A DNA stretch of 64,000 bases from Parasponia andersonii (GCA_002914805.1 JXTB01000178.1:59809-123808), one strand, 5' to 3'. Positions 48,702-60,582 are shown, counted from the first letter of the stretch. The notes: generated by a model not told the origin, from the sequence alone. Translations and numbers: made by a program.

Positions 48702-48775
48702 TCGGTATCGTATGCCTATTTTTTGGAAGAGCACGATAGTGAGACTTTTACTCTTCTTCTCGCGCTCGACAATTT

Positions 48776-48794
48776 CCCATAGACGGTGCCAAAC
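48776..48794 (-). promoter_or_regulatory. Primer-binding site of the LARD-like element
   Basis: Minus strand TTTGGCACCGTCTATGGG directly after the LTR end CACCAACA. It differs from the common TGGCGCCGTCTGTGGG by two bases. Confidence 0.85.
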
Positions 48795-49712
48795 TGTTGG
48801 TGACGATTCTTACCACCTGTCCACGTGTCTCTAAACTGTTGATACTGTATCCACCAACTATCCATATATCCTTGCTATCCTAGAGTGCTTTTGACTTCAG
48901 GTCAGGTCAGAGAGGCAGGGTTGTCATCTGCAAAGACTCTCTGATGCTTAAGTTAGATGTTTATCACTGAGATTAAGTAGTAAAGACTAAGTTTTTCTTT
49001 TTCTTATCAATTTTCGTCTATCTCTTTTTCGCTCTTTGTCATTGTGCATCCCTCTCTTAGGGATGCATGGCTCATATGTATATATAGTCCTAGAACTGAG
49101 AGTTTTATGGCTCTTAATCTCAGGATCGGGCACCTTTTCCCATCATGACTTTCTCCAGAAATCACGGGCCATGATTACCGTAATTTCCCTTGCATCGTTA
49201 TGACCTACTTTCTATCGTTCCCTATGGCTCGATCCTATCGGGGGCAAGACTCGGGCGAACTGTCATCCTGTTGGGACGATTTTCCCAATGCGCACGCCTG
49301 CTTAGGAGTGCATTAAATACTGTGTCTGGGCCTAGAGCAGTGCGCTGCCTCCAATGATATTCTGGCGGAAGACCCTCGAGGCTCCTGACCCCCAGCTATT
49401 GAAGTAAGAATTAGATTGAACCAAACCCGTCCAAGGTCTGGGATGGATTGGACCGTGGCCTCTGACGGCCCACAGGCCCATAAGGACTATGTGTTGCCTC
49501 CAATAATCTTTCTCGATGGTCTTCTGGCAGATGACCCTTGAGGCTCCTGACCCCCCAACTCTCGAGGTAAGAACTAGACCGGGCTGAACTCGTCCAAGGT
49601 CTGGGATGGATTGGACTCTGTCCTTCAATAGCCCATGGGCCCATACGGCGTCATACGCAACTCGTGTGGCTTTTAAGCAATCCTTCTGGAAACGTGTCGG
49701 ACGGTGTGCCCC
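48795..49712 (-). repeat. Right (5') LTR of the LARD-like Gypsy element
   Basis: Pairs with 45144-46116 and carries the same internal doubling. The right border is set where the match ends (GGTGTGCCCCCTC). The flank beyond begins near TGTGACCTG. Confidence 0.78.
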
Positions 49713-50556
49713 CTCTGTGACCTGTTATACCACCTAATCGTCCACATGGTACATGATCTAGGAACATGTCCCGCAAGTGTCATGCAAAATGGTAAGTGGA
49801 AATAGACTGAAACGATAAGAGAGAGAGAGAGAGAGAGAGAGCGGGAAAAAGGAAAAAAGAAAAATGAAAGAGGAATACTAACCCCCTCAAAATTAGAAGA
49901 AATGAAAAAAAAAGGAGCACTTAAAAAACTTGGTATTTTTCAAACGAACGAGCCTAAAAGGATAGAATTCAATATCAGCTTGAGATTTTTCCAACAAATA
50001 AAGAGTATCAGGATTTTTCAACTTACCTCATATTTTAATTACACTGGACCTAAATTCCTCAAAATAATACGATATAGTTGATATGATTTTTAGTATATAC
50101 TATTTATTGTGCCAAATATAGCACAAATAATTACAAATGCTAAATTTTAACATTATGATGTTTTTTACAATGATGTTTAAAATATTCATATGTTTCCAAT
50201 ATTATGAAAAAATAATGTACGTATACATATTCTTTTATTAAATTTTATTTATAAAATTTTTCCTTAATAATCAAATCAATTAGAATCAATAAAAGGATAT
50301 TTATTTATAATTTTTTTTATTGACCAATTTGTTCATTTATGTAGGATATGAGTAATTATAAATCAGCAAATCAAGTTAATTTTCATGATAAGTAATAAAA
50401 TAATAATTATAAAAAATGATATTTTAAGCATGAAATTACTATTTAAAATAAAAAATAATATTTATTTTACATATACATGAAAGTAAAATTTAAAAAGTAT
50501 ATATTAGGATTTCGTTATCCTAAATTAAATTTAGCATAGTATTGGCACATGTTTTA

Positions 50557-50602
<46 letters not shown>

Positions 50603-50732
50603 TTTTTAGCATAACACGCATAATTCATTGGGGATGATCTTGAATTATTTTCCTCACGAAGGTCAAGAGTCAAGACAGGAATAAAAAAAATTGGATAAAA
50701 TTGAAGATAGGGCGGAAAAAAGAGAAAAAAAA
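49713..50732. other. AT-rich spacer with microsatellites
   Basis: No gene. It holds a GA run (49818-49841) and an AT run (50560-50601), plus poly-A tracts. It may include the end of the disrupted MULE, but I found no terminal repeat. Confidence 0.65.
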
Positions 50733-53040
50733 GGGTTAATATCAGTTGGGGTCTCAAAGCTTTTCCCAACGTATCACTTATGTCCCCAAGTTTTTTTTGG
50801 TATCATTTGGATCCCTAACTTATTAATTCTTATAACACATTAGTCCTAGGTGTCATTTTTGTCTAAAATAGTTGTCCGAACACCTCGTGATATGCATGTG
50901 ATGGGTATAACTTGGAAACGCAAAAGCCGAATGAATTTTGAAGTTCATCATCTATCATCGTCTTCTTCAGAAGGAAACTATAGGGGAAAAAATAGGGTTT
51001 TCAATTTCCCTATGATGAAAACATAATTCGGAGAACAATGGGTCATGGTGTTTTGGGCCCACTTGGGAGAAGACGATGTCATTATGGAATCAAAGACTTT
51101 TTCATTCTTTTATTCTTTGTGTGGCGTCATAGCTAGGTGAATGCTCTTGACTCAAAGGTCATGACCTTCGTTTCATCACATTGTATTTCTCGGCAACTTC
51201 CAGTGCTAGAAGACAAATAAATATAAGAGGTTCATGGGATCTTACAGAAATGACCTACCCAAGAAGGGAAAAAAAATTTGAGTATATTAAGGACAAGGTG
51301 GAGGTCCCTATGTCTATTCCTTGGCCACTCGCTTTCAACCTCATATATTCTCTCTCTCTTTATTTTTCTGATCAAGGCATGTTGTTAATCTATGACTTTG
51401 CTTAATTTTTTTTTATTATTTAGAGGTTCCATGATTAGAGGGTTTTGTAGGTTATGATGAATGTATATACATTTAAAGTTTAATTTATATGAGTACGAGT
51501 GAAAGCCTGTGATTTTGTCAGTGTGCATCAGATAAGGTTTTGATATTGTGTTCTTATATTTGGTTAAGCTATGACGCTCTATGTAATTTATAACAATTAA
51601 AATATTGGATAGAAATCACAATAGTTAAGAACTTATTTCTTTTTGACAATTTAAGTACTTGAATTTCCTTTACTTGCGTTCTCTATAATTCCATTTGTCC
51701 TTGTATTTGGGCTGCAAGCATATATTGATATAAACTTGAAATTTAAAGGATTTAGGTTTATTGGAAATTATAATAGTATGTACAATGAGGAAGTTAAACT
51801 ATTTGCCATACTTTAATTGATTGCATTGCCGTATTTAGGTATTGAACTTTAAATTTGTAAATAGTGTAAGACAAGTCTCAAAAGCATCTATATTTATGGA
51901 GTTTGTCCATGATATTGGTAAGGTTTCCATCGATCATGACATTATGTCTCATTTTCATTACAATGTGGACATTATGGTGTGAAAGGAATTCAGTAGTGCA
52001 TAATATTTTAGAAGAGATCAAAAATTTATTTTGAAAGGGCTGTAGATTATAGCTTATTTATATGGAGTAGGGCTAAATAAAGAAGTGCAGATTAGAGGGA
52101 GATAAAGTTCTCTCATGGCAGCCTACTGAGTTGTGCAAATACAATCTTCATAAAGAGAGTAAAGTGGGTGGATTTGGGCACTGTTGTCTGAAATAGAAAA
52201 TGGAGATCATGCTTATTATCGTTTATACTAATGCTAGAGAAAAAGACAAAAAAACCCACAAAATTTCTACCAAATACCCTTCAAATCGAAAAGCTCACGT
52301 GAGGAGCAAGTGTGTGTTTAACAGCGAAATTTAACAGAAAATATTACGTGTGACCAGAGCTGTTAAAATTGGCAGATCGACCTAGAGCTGTCAAAATGGG
52401 CGAACCAATCCGGCCATAACAAGTATTTTCAAGTAAAGGGCCAAGCCTGATTCGGTCCGTATAAATGATGAGGAAGCCCAGCCCGTATAAATTATGAGGA
52501 TGCCTATCCTGGCCCTATGGCCTATGTGAGCTCCTAGGCGGGTCGAGCTTAAGCTGGCCCGCATTTTGGCCATTTTTAAAAATATTTTTAGATATATTTT
52601 TTTATGAATTTTAATAATTACAAAAAATTATATATATGAATATGTGATAAAACTTTTATCACAAATAATTTTACAAGTTTTATGATAAAAATTAATAAAT
52701 AATACATAACTTAAGTAACAAGTTGATGAAAAAAAAGTAAATTAAATTTAAAAAATAACAAATTCAATTTTTTTATATAAAAATAAGACTGACAATTGAA
52801 ACGAGCTGAATCGGTCTGCGGGCTCAGAATATTAGACCCAGTCCAACCATAAGAACAAAGCCAGACTAGACCCGAACCTATTTTTATTGGGCTGACTTGC
52901 GGACTACCGGGCGCGGGTCATCCTAGCCCATTTTGATACATCTACGTGTGACAAAAATCAATATTATGGGAATGATAAAAACAAAAAGTTCAAAGATGTA
53001 AGTGATATGATTTGAAAAATTTGGGGCGATATTAAAAAAA
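50733..53040. mobile_element. Candidate DNA transposon with imperfect terminal inverted repeats of about 80 bp
   Basis: The left end reads GGGTTAATATCAGTTGGGG and continues with CGTATCACTTATGTCCCCAA. The reverse complement of the right end reads TTTAATATCGCCCCAAA and continues with CATATCACTTACATCTTTGA. The aligned parts stay in register for about 80 bases. Between them is AT-rich sequence without a recognisable transposase. A MuDR-type non-autonomous element is possible. No target duplication was confirmed. The hAT MITE at 52355 lies inside. Confidence 0.45.
52355..52944. mobile_element. hAT-type MITE, 590 bp, 8-bp TSD
   Basis: The left end is CAGAGCTGTTAAAATTGGC. The reverse complement of the right end is TAGATGTATCAAAATGGGC. 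Both flanks carry CGTGTGAC (52347-52354 and 52945-52952). An 8-bp duplication and YAGRGNTG-like ends are the hAT signature. No coding capacity. A second internal copy of the left end (AGAGCTGTCAAAATGGGC) lies at 52384. Confidence 0.85.
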
Positions 53041-53203
53041 AGAGAAAGAAAGGAAACAGTAGAGGAAGATGGTCCTTTTGGGATCTGAAAGCTTATTTGT
53101 TTGGGATTTTCTGCAACGAATCAAACAGCTAAATCATCTTTTATTCCATTTTCATACCTCAACCTTGTGATCGCCGTTGATTGATTCAGTAGCCGAAGGA
53201 GAA

Positions 53204-53791
53204 ATGGGCTTGGTAGGACAGAGTGCAGCGTCGACCTGTCTCACCATTGACAAGTTGGTTTCGCTTCTTACTGGAGGAGAGAGATTGGTTAAAGGAGTCC
53301 GCAGCCGAAGAGATGAACTGGTGCACCTCAGGACTCTTCTCGAAGACGCGGACGCGAGGTATGGGAGTGAAGAGTCCTTGAAGGTTTGGTTGATTCAAAT
53401 GAAAGAGGTGGCTGAGCTCATAGAAGATGTCATCGACGAGCACATTCTTAAAGTGTCACAGCAGCGCGGATTCATCAGTTTCCTCGGCAAAGCAGGTCGA
53501 TTGATCGGTACGTTGAATATTCGCCGAAACTTGGCTTCCAATATTCAAAATATCAAAGCTTTCTTACCTGATATCAAGACCAGAGGTCAGAGATATAACT
53601 TAGTCGAACACGGATCCAGTAGTGGAACCACAGTCGTTGAACGGTATCACCCTCAGTTTGTTTCCCCTGCTCTAGAGGGATGTGTTGTGGGGCTTGATTC
53701 CGCAGTAAATGAATTGACTCAAAATGATATCAATTGTTTGAGTTTCTCCAGTGATCGGATTAGTTTCTTTAGTGATGATATTGAGGACTGA
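53204..53791 (+). CDS. CC-only NLR derivative: coiled coil fused to the NLR C-terminal tail (195 aa)
   Basis: An uninterrupted frame from ATG 53204 (MGLVGQSAAS; the upstream TTG at 53177 is not a likely start). Residues 1-130 form an Rx-type CC domain with the EDVID motif at 74-78 (AELIEDVIDEH), which in CC-NLRs contacts the LRR and NB-ARC. After the linker VSPALEGCVVGLDSAVNELT (residues 154-172), where NB-ARC should begin, the protein goes straight to NDINCLSFSSDRISFFSDDIED. This is the C-terminal tail of the neighbouring NLR pseudogene, ending at the equivalent stop. So an in-frame deletion removed the nucleotide-binding and LRR parts and kept both ends. CC-only proteins can act as helpers or decoys in plants. 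Expression here is unknown. Confidence 0.85.
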   Translation: MGLVGQSAASTCLTIDKLVSLLTGGERLVKGVRSRRDELVHLRTLLEDADARYGSEESLKVWLIQMKEVAELIEDVIDEHILKVSQQRGFISFLGKAGRLIGTLNIRRNLASNIQNIKAFLPDIKTRGQRYNLVEHGSSSGTTVVERYHPQFVSPALEGCVVGLDSAVNELTQNDINCLSFSSDRISFFSDDIED

Positions 53792-55660
53792 TTAAGGACT
53801 TTCAGGTTCGTTCTATATCTCTTAATTTGAGCAAGTATTCAGAACTTTAACTTTTTTCCTTTCTCTATTTTCACTGTTAAAGCCTTCTATTCAAGTTTGA
53901 TTTTTACCTGTATCAGATGTTCTATCCTTTCTTTTTGTAAGAAAATATTTTTCTGATTCATGAAAAAATAGTTGAAAATATTTCCTAATCCTTCCAAAGT
54001 CTCTACTCCATAAATGTTGATATGTCAAGGTATTCAAAATAATGTTACTTCATGTTGTAAATTTTCTAATTTGACTGCTCTGCTTAGCTCTCCTTTACAC
54101 AATAAACATCTAATGCAACTCTTTCAGATTACATCACGCCTTGTTTGTTTTCAAATTAATATTGGTAACCAAATACCTCAAAATTCAAACTTAATGGGTG
54201 AAGAAGGTGCAGTCATTTTCTCAAATCAATCATCCGTAGCCAAGTTTGGTAGTTTTGTTCCTGTATGAACATGGTGAATGGTAGTTGCTGTTCATGGACT
54301 AAATGACAGTACAGCATTACTTGATCAGTTGATCTTGTTGCTAATTATTTTATTTTAATTCTTTACGAAATCCTCTCTCATACCTGATCAGTTTTCAGGA
54401 AAGCTGCATCATGACATTTTTATTTTTAGATTTGTCTGTGTTTTTGGATTAAAATCTCTGTTAATGTTTTTCTTTCCATTTTTCTTGTCATAACATGACA
54501 GATTATGCTTCTTTGGGGTCTTCTCCGCTAGTGGCTACTGATCACTCAGTAAGAACTATAAAGCTCTACTCTCCTTCGCACATTATACATATGCAATTTT
54601 TTCTGATTATACCATGACGCTCTACTAATGGGGCGCCTGTTTTCTTTTATCGTTCTTAAACTGTAACTTAGGCTTATATTGACAATAAATTACCTCAAGG
54701 ATTCATACGTAATGGGTCATGAAGCTGGAGTCCTTTGCTCAAATCAATCATCTCAGTCAAGCTGGCTACTTCGGTTCCTGTATGAACATGATAAAACGTT
54801 GTTACTGCTTATAGACTTGTTTCCTTCTCCTTCTGCAGTATTCATGCTTGTTGACAACACTGGTATTGATGCTGGTGGAAATAAATATGTCGGTTTGTTA
54901 TGAACTACGTGGAGCATATTTGGTCGACCAACAAAATCCTGCTTTTCATTTGTTGTTTCTGTTTCTGACTTGTCTGTTACTGAATACTAATCTCCGAGTC
55001 TTTGATGTGTTTAATTCTTTGTTTTAATGCTAGTGTTTCTGGCTGAAAATTTACTTGCAGGATTTGGCTTGGATTGTTTTAGTTCTTTCTCTATAGGGAC
55101 TATAACTATGCCTCTTTTAGTCACCCAGTTTTAGTTCATAGAAGTTGGGATTATAGTTGGGATTATATATAGGGACTATAACTATGCCTCTTTTTAGTCA
55201 CCCAGTTTTAGTCCATAAAAGTTTTATAGTTGGATTGTCTGCTGGCCGGAGAAAATTTTCGTTTATTACCTGGTTGCTAAAAGAAGTTATTTCTCGGCCT
55301 TCTTGTTGAGGAAAGGGGTGAAATATCCTGTTTGCCGTCTCTGTAACTTGTACCAATCTGGAGTACTTCCATTTTTATATACGAGATTTCTTAACAAGTG
55401 AGAACAGTAATTTCTGAAATACGGAGTTTCTTTACTTTTTGCCTTTTAAATTAATTTAGAACCAAAACAAGCTAATTGAAATGAAAATACTACTGGATTC
55501 TCCTCATACAGACTGACGTAATGACATTCAACAATGCCAAGGGATATAACAGGACTATTAATATAGGACTCACAGAGTGAGAATCAGACAGACTGCACAG
55601 CTGCTAGCCTGGTGTGATAATAGAACTGATGGTCCATGGAGGACTGAAATGATACTAATC
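53792..55660. other. 3' flank of the CC-only gene, duplicate of 4937-6500
   Basis: No gene. It matches block A in order (see 4937-6706). It contains a local doubling near 55100-55215 (GGGACTATAACTATGCCTCTTTTAGTCACC twice). Confidence 0.7.
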
Positions 55661-55835
55661 TTTCAATATTGGTTGCCTCCCCAATTGTTCCAGGATACTA
55701 TGTTACAAGCATTCAGACTAATCACGAAGATAATTAAAGTAGAAATGTACGAACAAAGTTGTTGATCGACGTTACTACCTCTTGGCTATCAACCAGGTTT
55801 ACTTACAGTATATCCACTCTGTAAAAGTGTCGGTT
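55661..55835 (-). pseudogene. DUF247 C-terminal fragment (block B)
   Basis: The minus strand codes DSQEVVTSINNFVRT near 55795-55745, matching DNLEVVTSVNNLVRG of the intact DUF247 protein. Weaker similarity continues to a GTTCCAGG phrase at 55687 that matches the codons for PWNRW. Stops interrupt it. The rest of the gene is absent to the right. Confidence 0.72.
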
Positions 55836-56436
55836 GATGTACTATCTAATTATATTTGATCTATTTGGTATATATATGCATATATTATATTTTTAATAAA
55901 ACTGCTTAATGTTAACTTGAAAGGAACATCATGTATATGTTTACAAAAGGGAACAATAGAAAAAAATGCAACAGAGTATTACTTAAATCTCGCTGACTCA
56001 TTTGTAGACTAAGAAATAATAGGAGTCATACTCATCGTAGTGTCCAGATTTGTAATATTTATTGTTTGACTTAATAGTGATGTCTCACAACTGTAGCCGC
56101 ATGAGGACTATGTTTTCAGGACAGAGATACATATACTGTAACAATGACCTTTTTTTTCAAAAAAAAAAGGGAAATATATACGGCAAAGAATAACGAGAAG
56201 GTGAAGTGGATCAGTTAGATAAATAAATTTTTGTTTCCAAAATTACTAGTCTTTTTTCGCTTTCTTTTAAGTGTAAGTATGGAGTTCATACTTTTATTCA
56301 ATTAAAGATACATTTAATTGTGAAATGTAATGACCATCTTGTTATCTTTCTTCAAAATATTGCAGTTTTGGTGTTTCAAGATAAATATTGGGTACTTCTT
56401 TTAAAAAAAAATTAAACAGGGAATAAACCTATAAAA
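55836..56436. other. AT-rich spacer, possible promoter of the second MULE
   Basis: Nothing coding seen. It precedes the MULE transposase start at 56437. Confidence 0.6.
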
Positions 56437-56814
56437 ATGAAGATATACCACGGAGATGAATTGAAGGAAATCAATAAAGAAACGGGATATCATGGTGGGC
56501 TCTGTCTTGAATTAAGTGATTGTAATCCTAGTATAATCACTATTATGACATTTGTTGACATTCAAAATGTAATTGGGTCTGAAGAGGATTGTGAATTTTG
56601 GTGTTTGGTTCCTGGTGGAAAGGGATTAACTCATAGAGTGAAGCTAGAAAACAATGACGATGTGAGAAAAATGATTAGCTTGCTTCCTAATGATGGTGAT
56701 TGCCCTTGGGTTTTACATGCTTCCACATTTGAGAAAGATAACCCAGCACTCCAAGTGAAGACGTATGTGAATAAGCATGCTTGTGGTAGAAGTGTAAACA
56801 ACAAGAATGCAACC

Positions 56815-57637
56815 TGTGGGGCCCGTTCCTGAACCTTGTACCACAAGAAGGACCACGCGGATCGCACGTGATCTCGCCATCGGCCTTTGGGTCCTCCAAA
56901 CGTAGGGGTCAGAAGCCCCAGGGTCCCCATACTGATCCCAGACGGCCCAGCCAGTCAGACCCCAACTACGACAGCTGGCAGTCCGAGGCCCCAAGGGTCT
57001 GCTGTCTAGGAACAGCGGCCCCTACCTCAACAGTTGTAGGGGTCGGAAGCCCCAAGGGTCTTCAGACTGGGTACAATTGAAAGCAGCCCCCCCGGCTCCA
57101 GACCCGAACAGAGCATTTAATGCGTTTCTGGGTAGGTGTGCGCGCAGGGATAAGCCGTCCTGATAGAACGGCGATTTGCCCAAATCTCGCTCCTGACAGA
57201 TTGCAGCAGTAAGAGGCGGCGAAAATCAGGCCACGATAGCATAGAAGAGATCACAGAGATCTCGGCCCGTGACGGTAGAAAAAAAAGGTCTTGAGGTGAA
57301 AGGTACTCAATTTTTTCCCTCAGATAGAGAACCACGCTACTCGCCATCTGAGGGCTACATATATTGAAGCCATGCGTTCCCGAGGGGGGCATGTAGAAAA
57401 TAACACAAAAAAAACAGATAGATATTCGTACTGATATATTTTTCTCCTTGCTACCAAAAAACGCAAAGAAAACCACTGACTTAAGCATCGGAGAGTCTTT
57501 GCAGGTAGCCACTCCCGCCTCTCCGATTTTGCTTGGAGTTCAGAGAGTTTTGAGACAGCAAGGACACGTGGACAGTTGGAGAATCCAGTATCAGCAGTTC
57601 GAGACACGCGGACGATTGGTGAGAAACCGCTCCAACA
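56815..57637. mobile_element. Solo LTR, 823 bp, TSD CAACC
   Basis: Starts TGTGGGGCCC and ends CGCTCCAACA. CAACC stands on both sides (56810-56814 and 57638-57642). It has GC-rich text with repeats of GGGGTC.GAAGCCCC.AGGGTC (56905, 57039) and a CTACATATATTG phrase near 57352. There is no internal domain, so it is the product of LTR-LTR recombination. Removing it plus one TSD (828 bases) leaves the transposase frame unbroken. Confidence 0.93.
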
Positions 57638-59140
57638 CAACCTCTACTTGGGTTGCAAAAATCTATACGGACAGCCTGCAGCCAGGGAAGCAGTTTTCTC
57701 TTGGAGATTTTCTTGCAAATGTGAAGAAAGACTTTGTTGTTTCACTAATCAAGAATGTAGTTTACGATGCTAAAAGGAATGCAAAGTATTTACTTGAAGG
57801 GTCACTTAAGGAGCAATATGGAAAACTATGGGATTATACAGAAGAGCTTCGAAGAACTAATCCTGGCTCAACTATTCTCATAGAGAATGACATGGACAAT
57901 GATGGGAGCCCTGTGTTCAAGAGGCTGTATATTTGTTTTGCAGCTTGCAAAGGGGGTGGAAATCTGGTTGTAGACCATTAGTTGGATTGGATGGGTGTCA
58001 TACAATGTCCTACCACAGACATCAACTTCTAATTGCAATGGGAATTGATGCTGACAATAGTTACTTCCCCATTGCCTACGCCGTTGTTTAGAAGGAGAAC
58101 TTTGAATCATGGTTGTGGTTTCCTGATATTCTTAAAATAGACTTGGATTTGGACAACAGTAATGCCATTACTATCATGTCAGATAAGCAAAAAGGGTTGG
58201 TGCAGGCTATTGGTAATGTGTGGGAAAAACCAGAACACAGGTTTTGTGTTAGGCATCTCTATGCCAATTTCCAATTGAAGTTCAAAGGAGAATTGGTGAA
58301 GGTCAAACTATGGAAGGCAGCAAAGTCAAGTAATGTCCAAGATTTTGAAGTTGCTATGGAGGAAATCAAAGAAATTAGTGAAGAAGCTCATGCCTGGCTT
58401 ATTAATAAGCCACAACAACAATGGACAAAGTCTCATTTTTCGAACAGGAGCGAGTGTGACATGCTACTAAACAATTTATGTGAATCATTTAATGGAGAGA
58501 AAAGCATTTTGGAGGCTAGGGCACTTCCCATTTTTGCAATGCTGGAGAAAAATCAGTTGATGCTTACATGGAGATGGGGTAATAGAAGAAGGTATGTGGA
58601 CAAATGGTTTAGAGATATTGGCCCTCGGGTCAGTTTGTTGCCGGAGGAAGCTAAAGAAAAGAGTGATAACTATCAATCTCAATGGTATGGGTGAATTCCA
58701 GATTTTAGTGAATAACATATCTATTGCTGTTGTGAACTTGATTGGTAAAAGTTGTAGCTGTAGGAGATGGGATTTGACAGGGATACCATGTGAGAATGTT
58801 GTAGCTACTATTTATGATGAAGGCAAGCATCCTGAAGACTACGTTGACAGTTGTTACTTGAAGTCAACATATATAAAAACTTACGAACATGTTTTACATG
58901 GGATTAGGAAGGAACAGTATTGGTATAAAACTGGATTGGCCCCTTTAAAACCTCCACCAAAGCTCAAACAACCTGGCAGGCCCAAAAAGTTAAGAACAAA
59001 GTCTGTTGATGAGGTTCAGCCCACTGCTACCAAGCTTTCAAGAGGACACCATGGGAAAATCACTTGTTCTCAGTGTCGGGAAGTAGGCCATAATGCAAGG
59101 ACATGTAATAGAAAGGACTAAAGATTAGTTTGGAAAAACA

Positions 59141-59250
59141 GGTATAATTATGAGTGAGCTGTTTTCTTCCTTTTTTTTTTTTTTCCTATTCAATTAAACT
59201 GAGTGTACGCTTAATTGTTCATTGACCATATTGTTCAATTGTCTTTGTAG
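59141..59250 (+). other. Predicted GT-AG intron near the 3' end of the second MULE
   Basis: AACAG|GTATAATT at the left, a poly-T tract, and CTTTGTAG|GTCAAG at the right. Downstream the frame codes a Pro-rich tail (PTWIPSWWPTMSEDLANMG near 59390-59445) and ends near 59590. The CCHC frame has a stop at 59119-59121 before this intron, so splicing may use a different donor. Confidence 0.45.
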
Positions 59251-59590
59251 GTCAAGCCCAAGCCCAACAGTAGCCATAATGTTGCTACTCCATCTAAACA
59301 ACCCGAGCCCCATATAGGCCATGACATACCTCACCATACTAGAGATTTTGATGGACAAACGGTAGCCAAATTCCAGTCCTATGTACAGCCAACATGGATC
59401 CCATCTTGGTGGCCTACAATGAGCGAAGATCTGGCCAATATGGGGGTAGCCTTTCTGGTTTCCCAATTTAATCCTACTCCAACTAAGCAAACAAAAGATA
59501 AGCCTCAGACTGAAAAAACATTTGGCTTGAAGACAAAACAAAATGTAAATCTATCAATTGGAAGAAAATTATGTTTAGTATATCTATAAA

Positions 59591-60582
59591 ATGTTATATA
59601 GATTACTCATATAGTTATATGAACTAGTTGTGCTTTTCGTGGTGCTAGCCAGCTTTGATAGAATTTTTAATAAAAGTAGTATATTGTCTGAGTGTACTGT
59701 AGTGTATCTCATGATATATGTAATATATAATGGTACTATAAAATTTTAGATATTGTTTGTTTTGAACATATGCTGGACCATCATGCAAGCACATCATCAA
59801 CATTAAAACGTTCTATTTCCTATAGACCACCTAGAGCTCCTATTCGAGATGATTGGAAAGCTAACATAGATATTTTTTTTTTCCAATTTTTTTTGATGCA
59901 GAACTTGGTATCTGTTGCACTAGATGTAATCTTTTGTTGCAGCTTTATTGTAGACATGGTGCTTATTTTAAGCATGAAATTATATACTTTTTGGGACATG
60001 GCTTCTAAACATATTTTATGATACTAATCTAAATTCAAAAATTGCCATTTTTTTTATTTATCATGTAAAAATGTTATTTTAACACTTTTTCATTTATTTA
60101 ATTATTAAAAAAATTAGCTATTAGGAATATTAGGAATCCTCGAATGAGAAAAAAATAAATTAATGTATTTATTTGACTCTTTAAAAATCAAAGACAATTT
60201 TATCCTCATCATTAACAATATTTTAAGAGTATTAGGATATAGAGAGTAAAGCAAGAACAGCAATTTGATATTTAAATAGCATTTGAATGTAGAGTGAAAA
60301 ATGAGAGAGAATATATACTGATAGCAAAAGTCAAGGATAAATTAACTAATTGTTCATTCTATCAAGAAAATTAATAAAACAAAAATTAGAGGGAAATCAT
60401 TCTCATTGACACATCTAGGTCTTTTTTTAGAGCAATTGACGTTTTTAATCCACTTTTTCAAAATGACTTTTTTAGTCTAATTTAGGGGGAAAAAAAATCT
60501 AAAAAACTCTTCCCCCTGTCAGAGAGCTAACCTTCGTTATCAACTACATTCTACCATCGCCCTCCTTTCTCTCGTCACCAAC
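59591..60582. other. AT-rich spacer, no gene
   Basis: A frame at 59770-60021 (LDHHASTSSTLKRS...) has a plausible start but becomes low-complexity after 30 residues and is not supported. The rest is AT-rich. Confidence 0.6.

Larger units (their letters stand above)
45144..49712 (-). mobile_element. LARD-like Gypsy element: LTRs, gag remnant, minisatellites, no pol
   Basis: LTRs at 45144-46116 and 48795-49712 start TGTTGGTGACGATTCTTAC. The PBS on the minus strand, TTTGGCACCGTCTATGGG (48793-48776), sets the orientation and is the Tat-type TGGCGCCGTCTGTGGG. A gag remnant follows. Where protease, RT and integrase should be there are only tandem arrays (46654-47390). At about 4.6 kb it fits a large retrotransposon derivative. 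It was inserted just upstream of the Ulp1-like gene. The outer right border is fuzzy (the LTRs stop matching after GTGTGCCCCC), and I could not confirm a target duplication. Confidence 0.78.
56437..59590 (+). pseudogene. MULE transposase (MuDR-like) pseudogene interrupted by a solo LTR
   Basis: ATG 56437. The N-terminal domain has FWCLVPGGKGLTHRVKL. The DNA-binding region CPWVLHAS...KTYVNKHACGRSV follows, and the solo LTR is inserted after codons for KNAT. The frame continues with STWVAKIYTDSLQ at 57642 and the transposase domain: first Asp in VGLDGCH near 57990, second in IMSDKQKGLV near 58178, CVRH near 58246, and NNLCESFNGE with the Glu near 58482. The SWIM finger reads CSCRRWDLTGIPCEN (58756-58797), with Asn where His is expected. 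A canonical CCHC knuckle CSQCREVGHNARTC lies at 59065-59106. Lesions are a one-base insertion near 57948, a TAG at 58090 where GAG is expected, and a frame change near 58670. A likely second exon at 59251-59590 follows an intron. Confidence 0.87.

Noticed and set aside
50554..50769. 71-codon minus frame with an Ile-Tyr run
   Set aside because: Runs through the AT microsatellite 50560-50601; chance.
53177..53203. Upstream start of the CC-only protein
   Set aside because: The codon at 53177 is TTG; the first ATG is 53204 and gives the expected CC-domain start.
59770..60021. Possible small gene or last exon of the second MULE
   Set aside because: About 30 plausible residues, then low-complexity hydrophobic text; no splice evidence strong enough.
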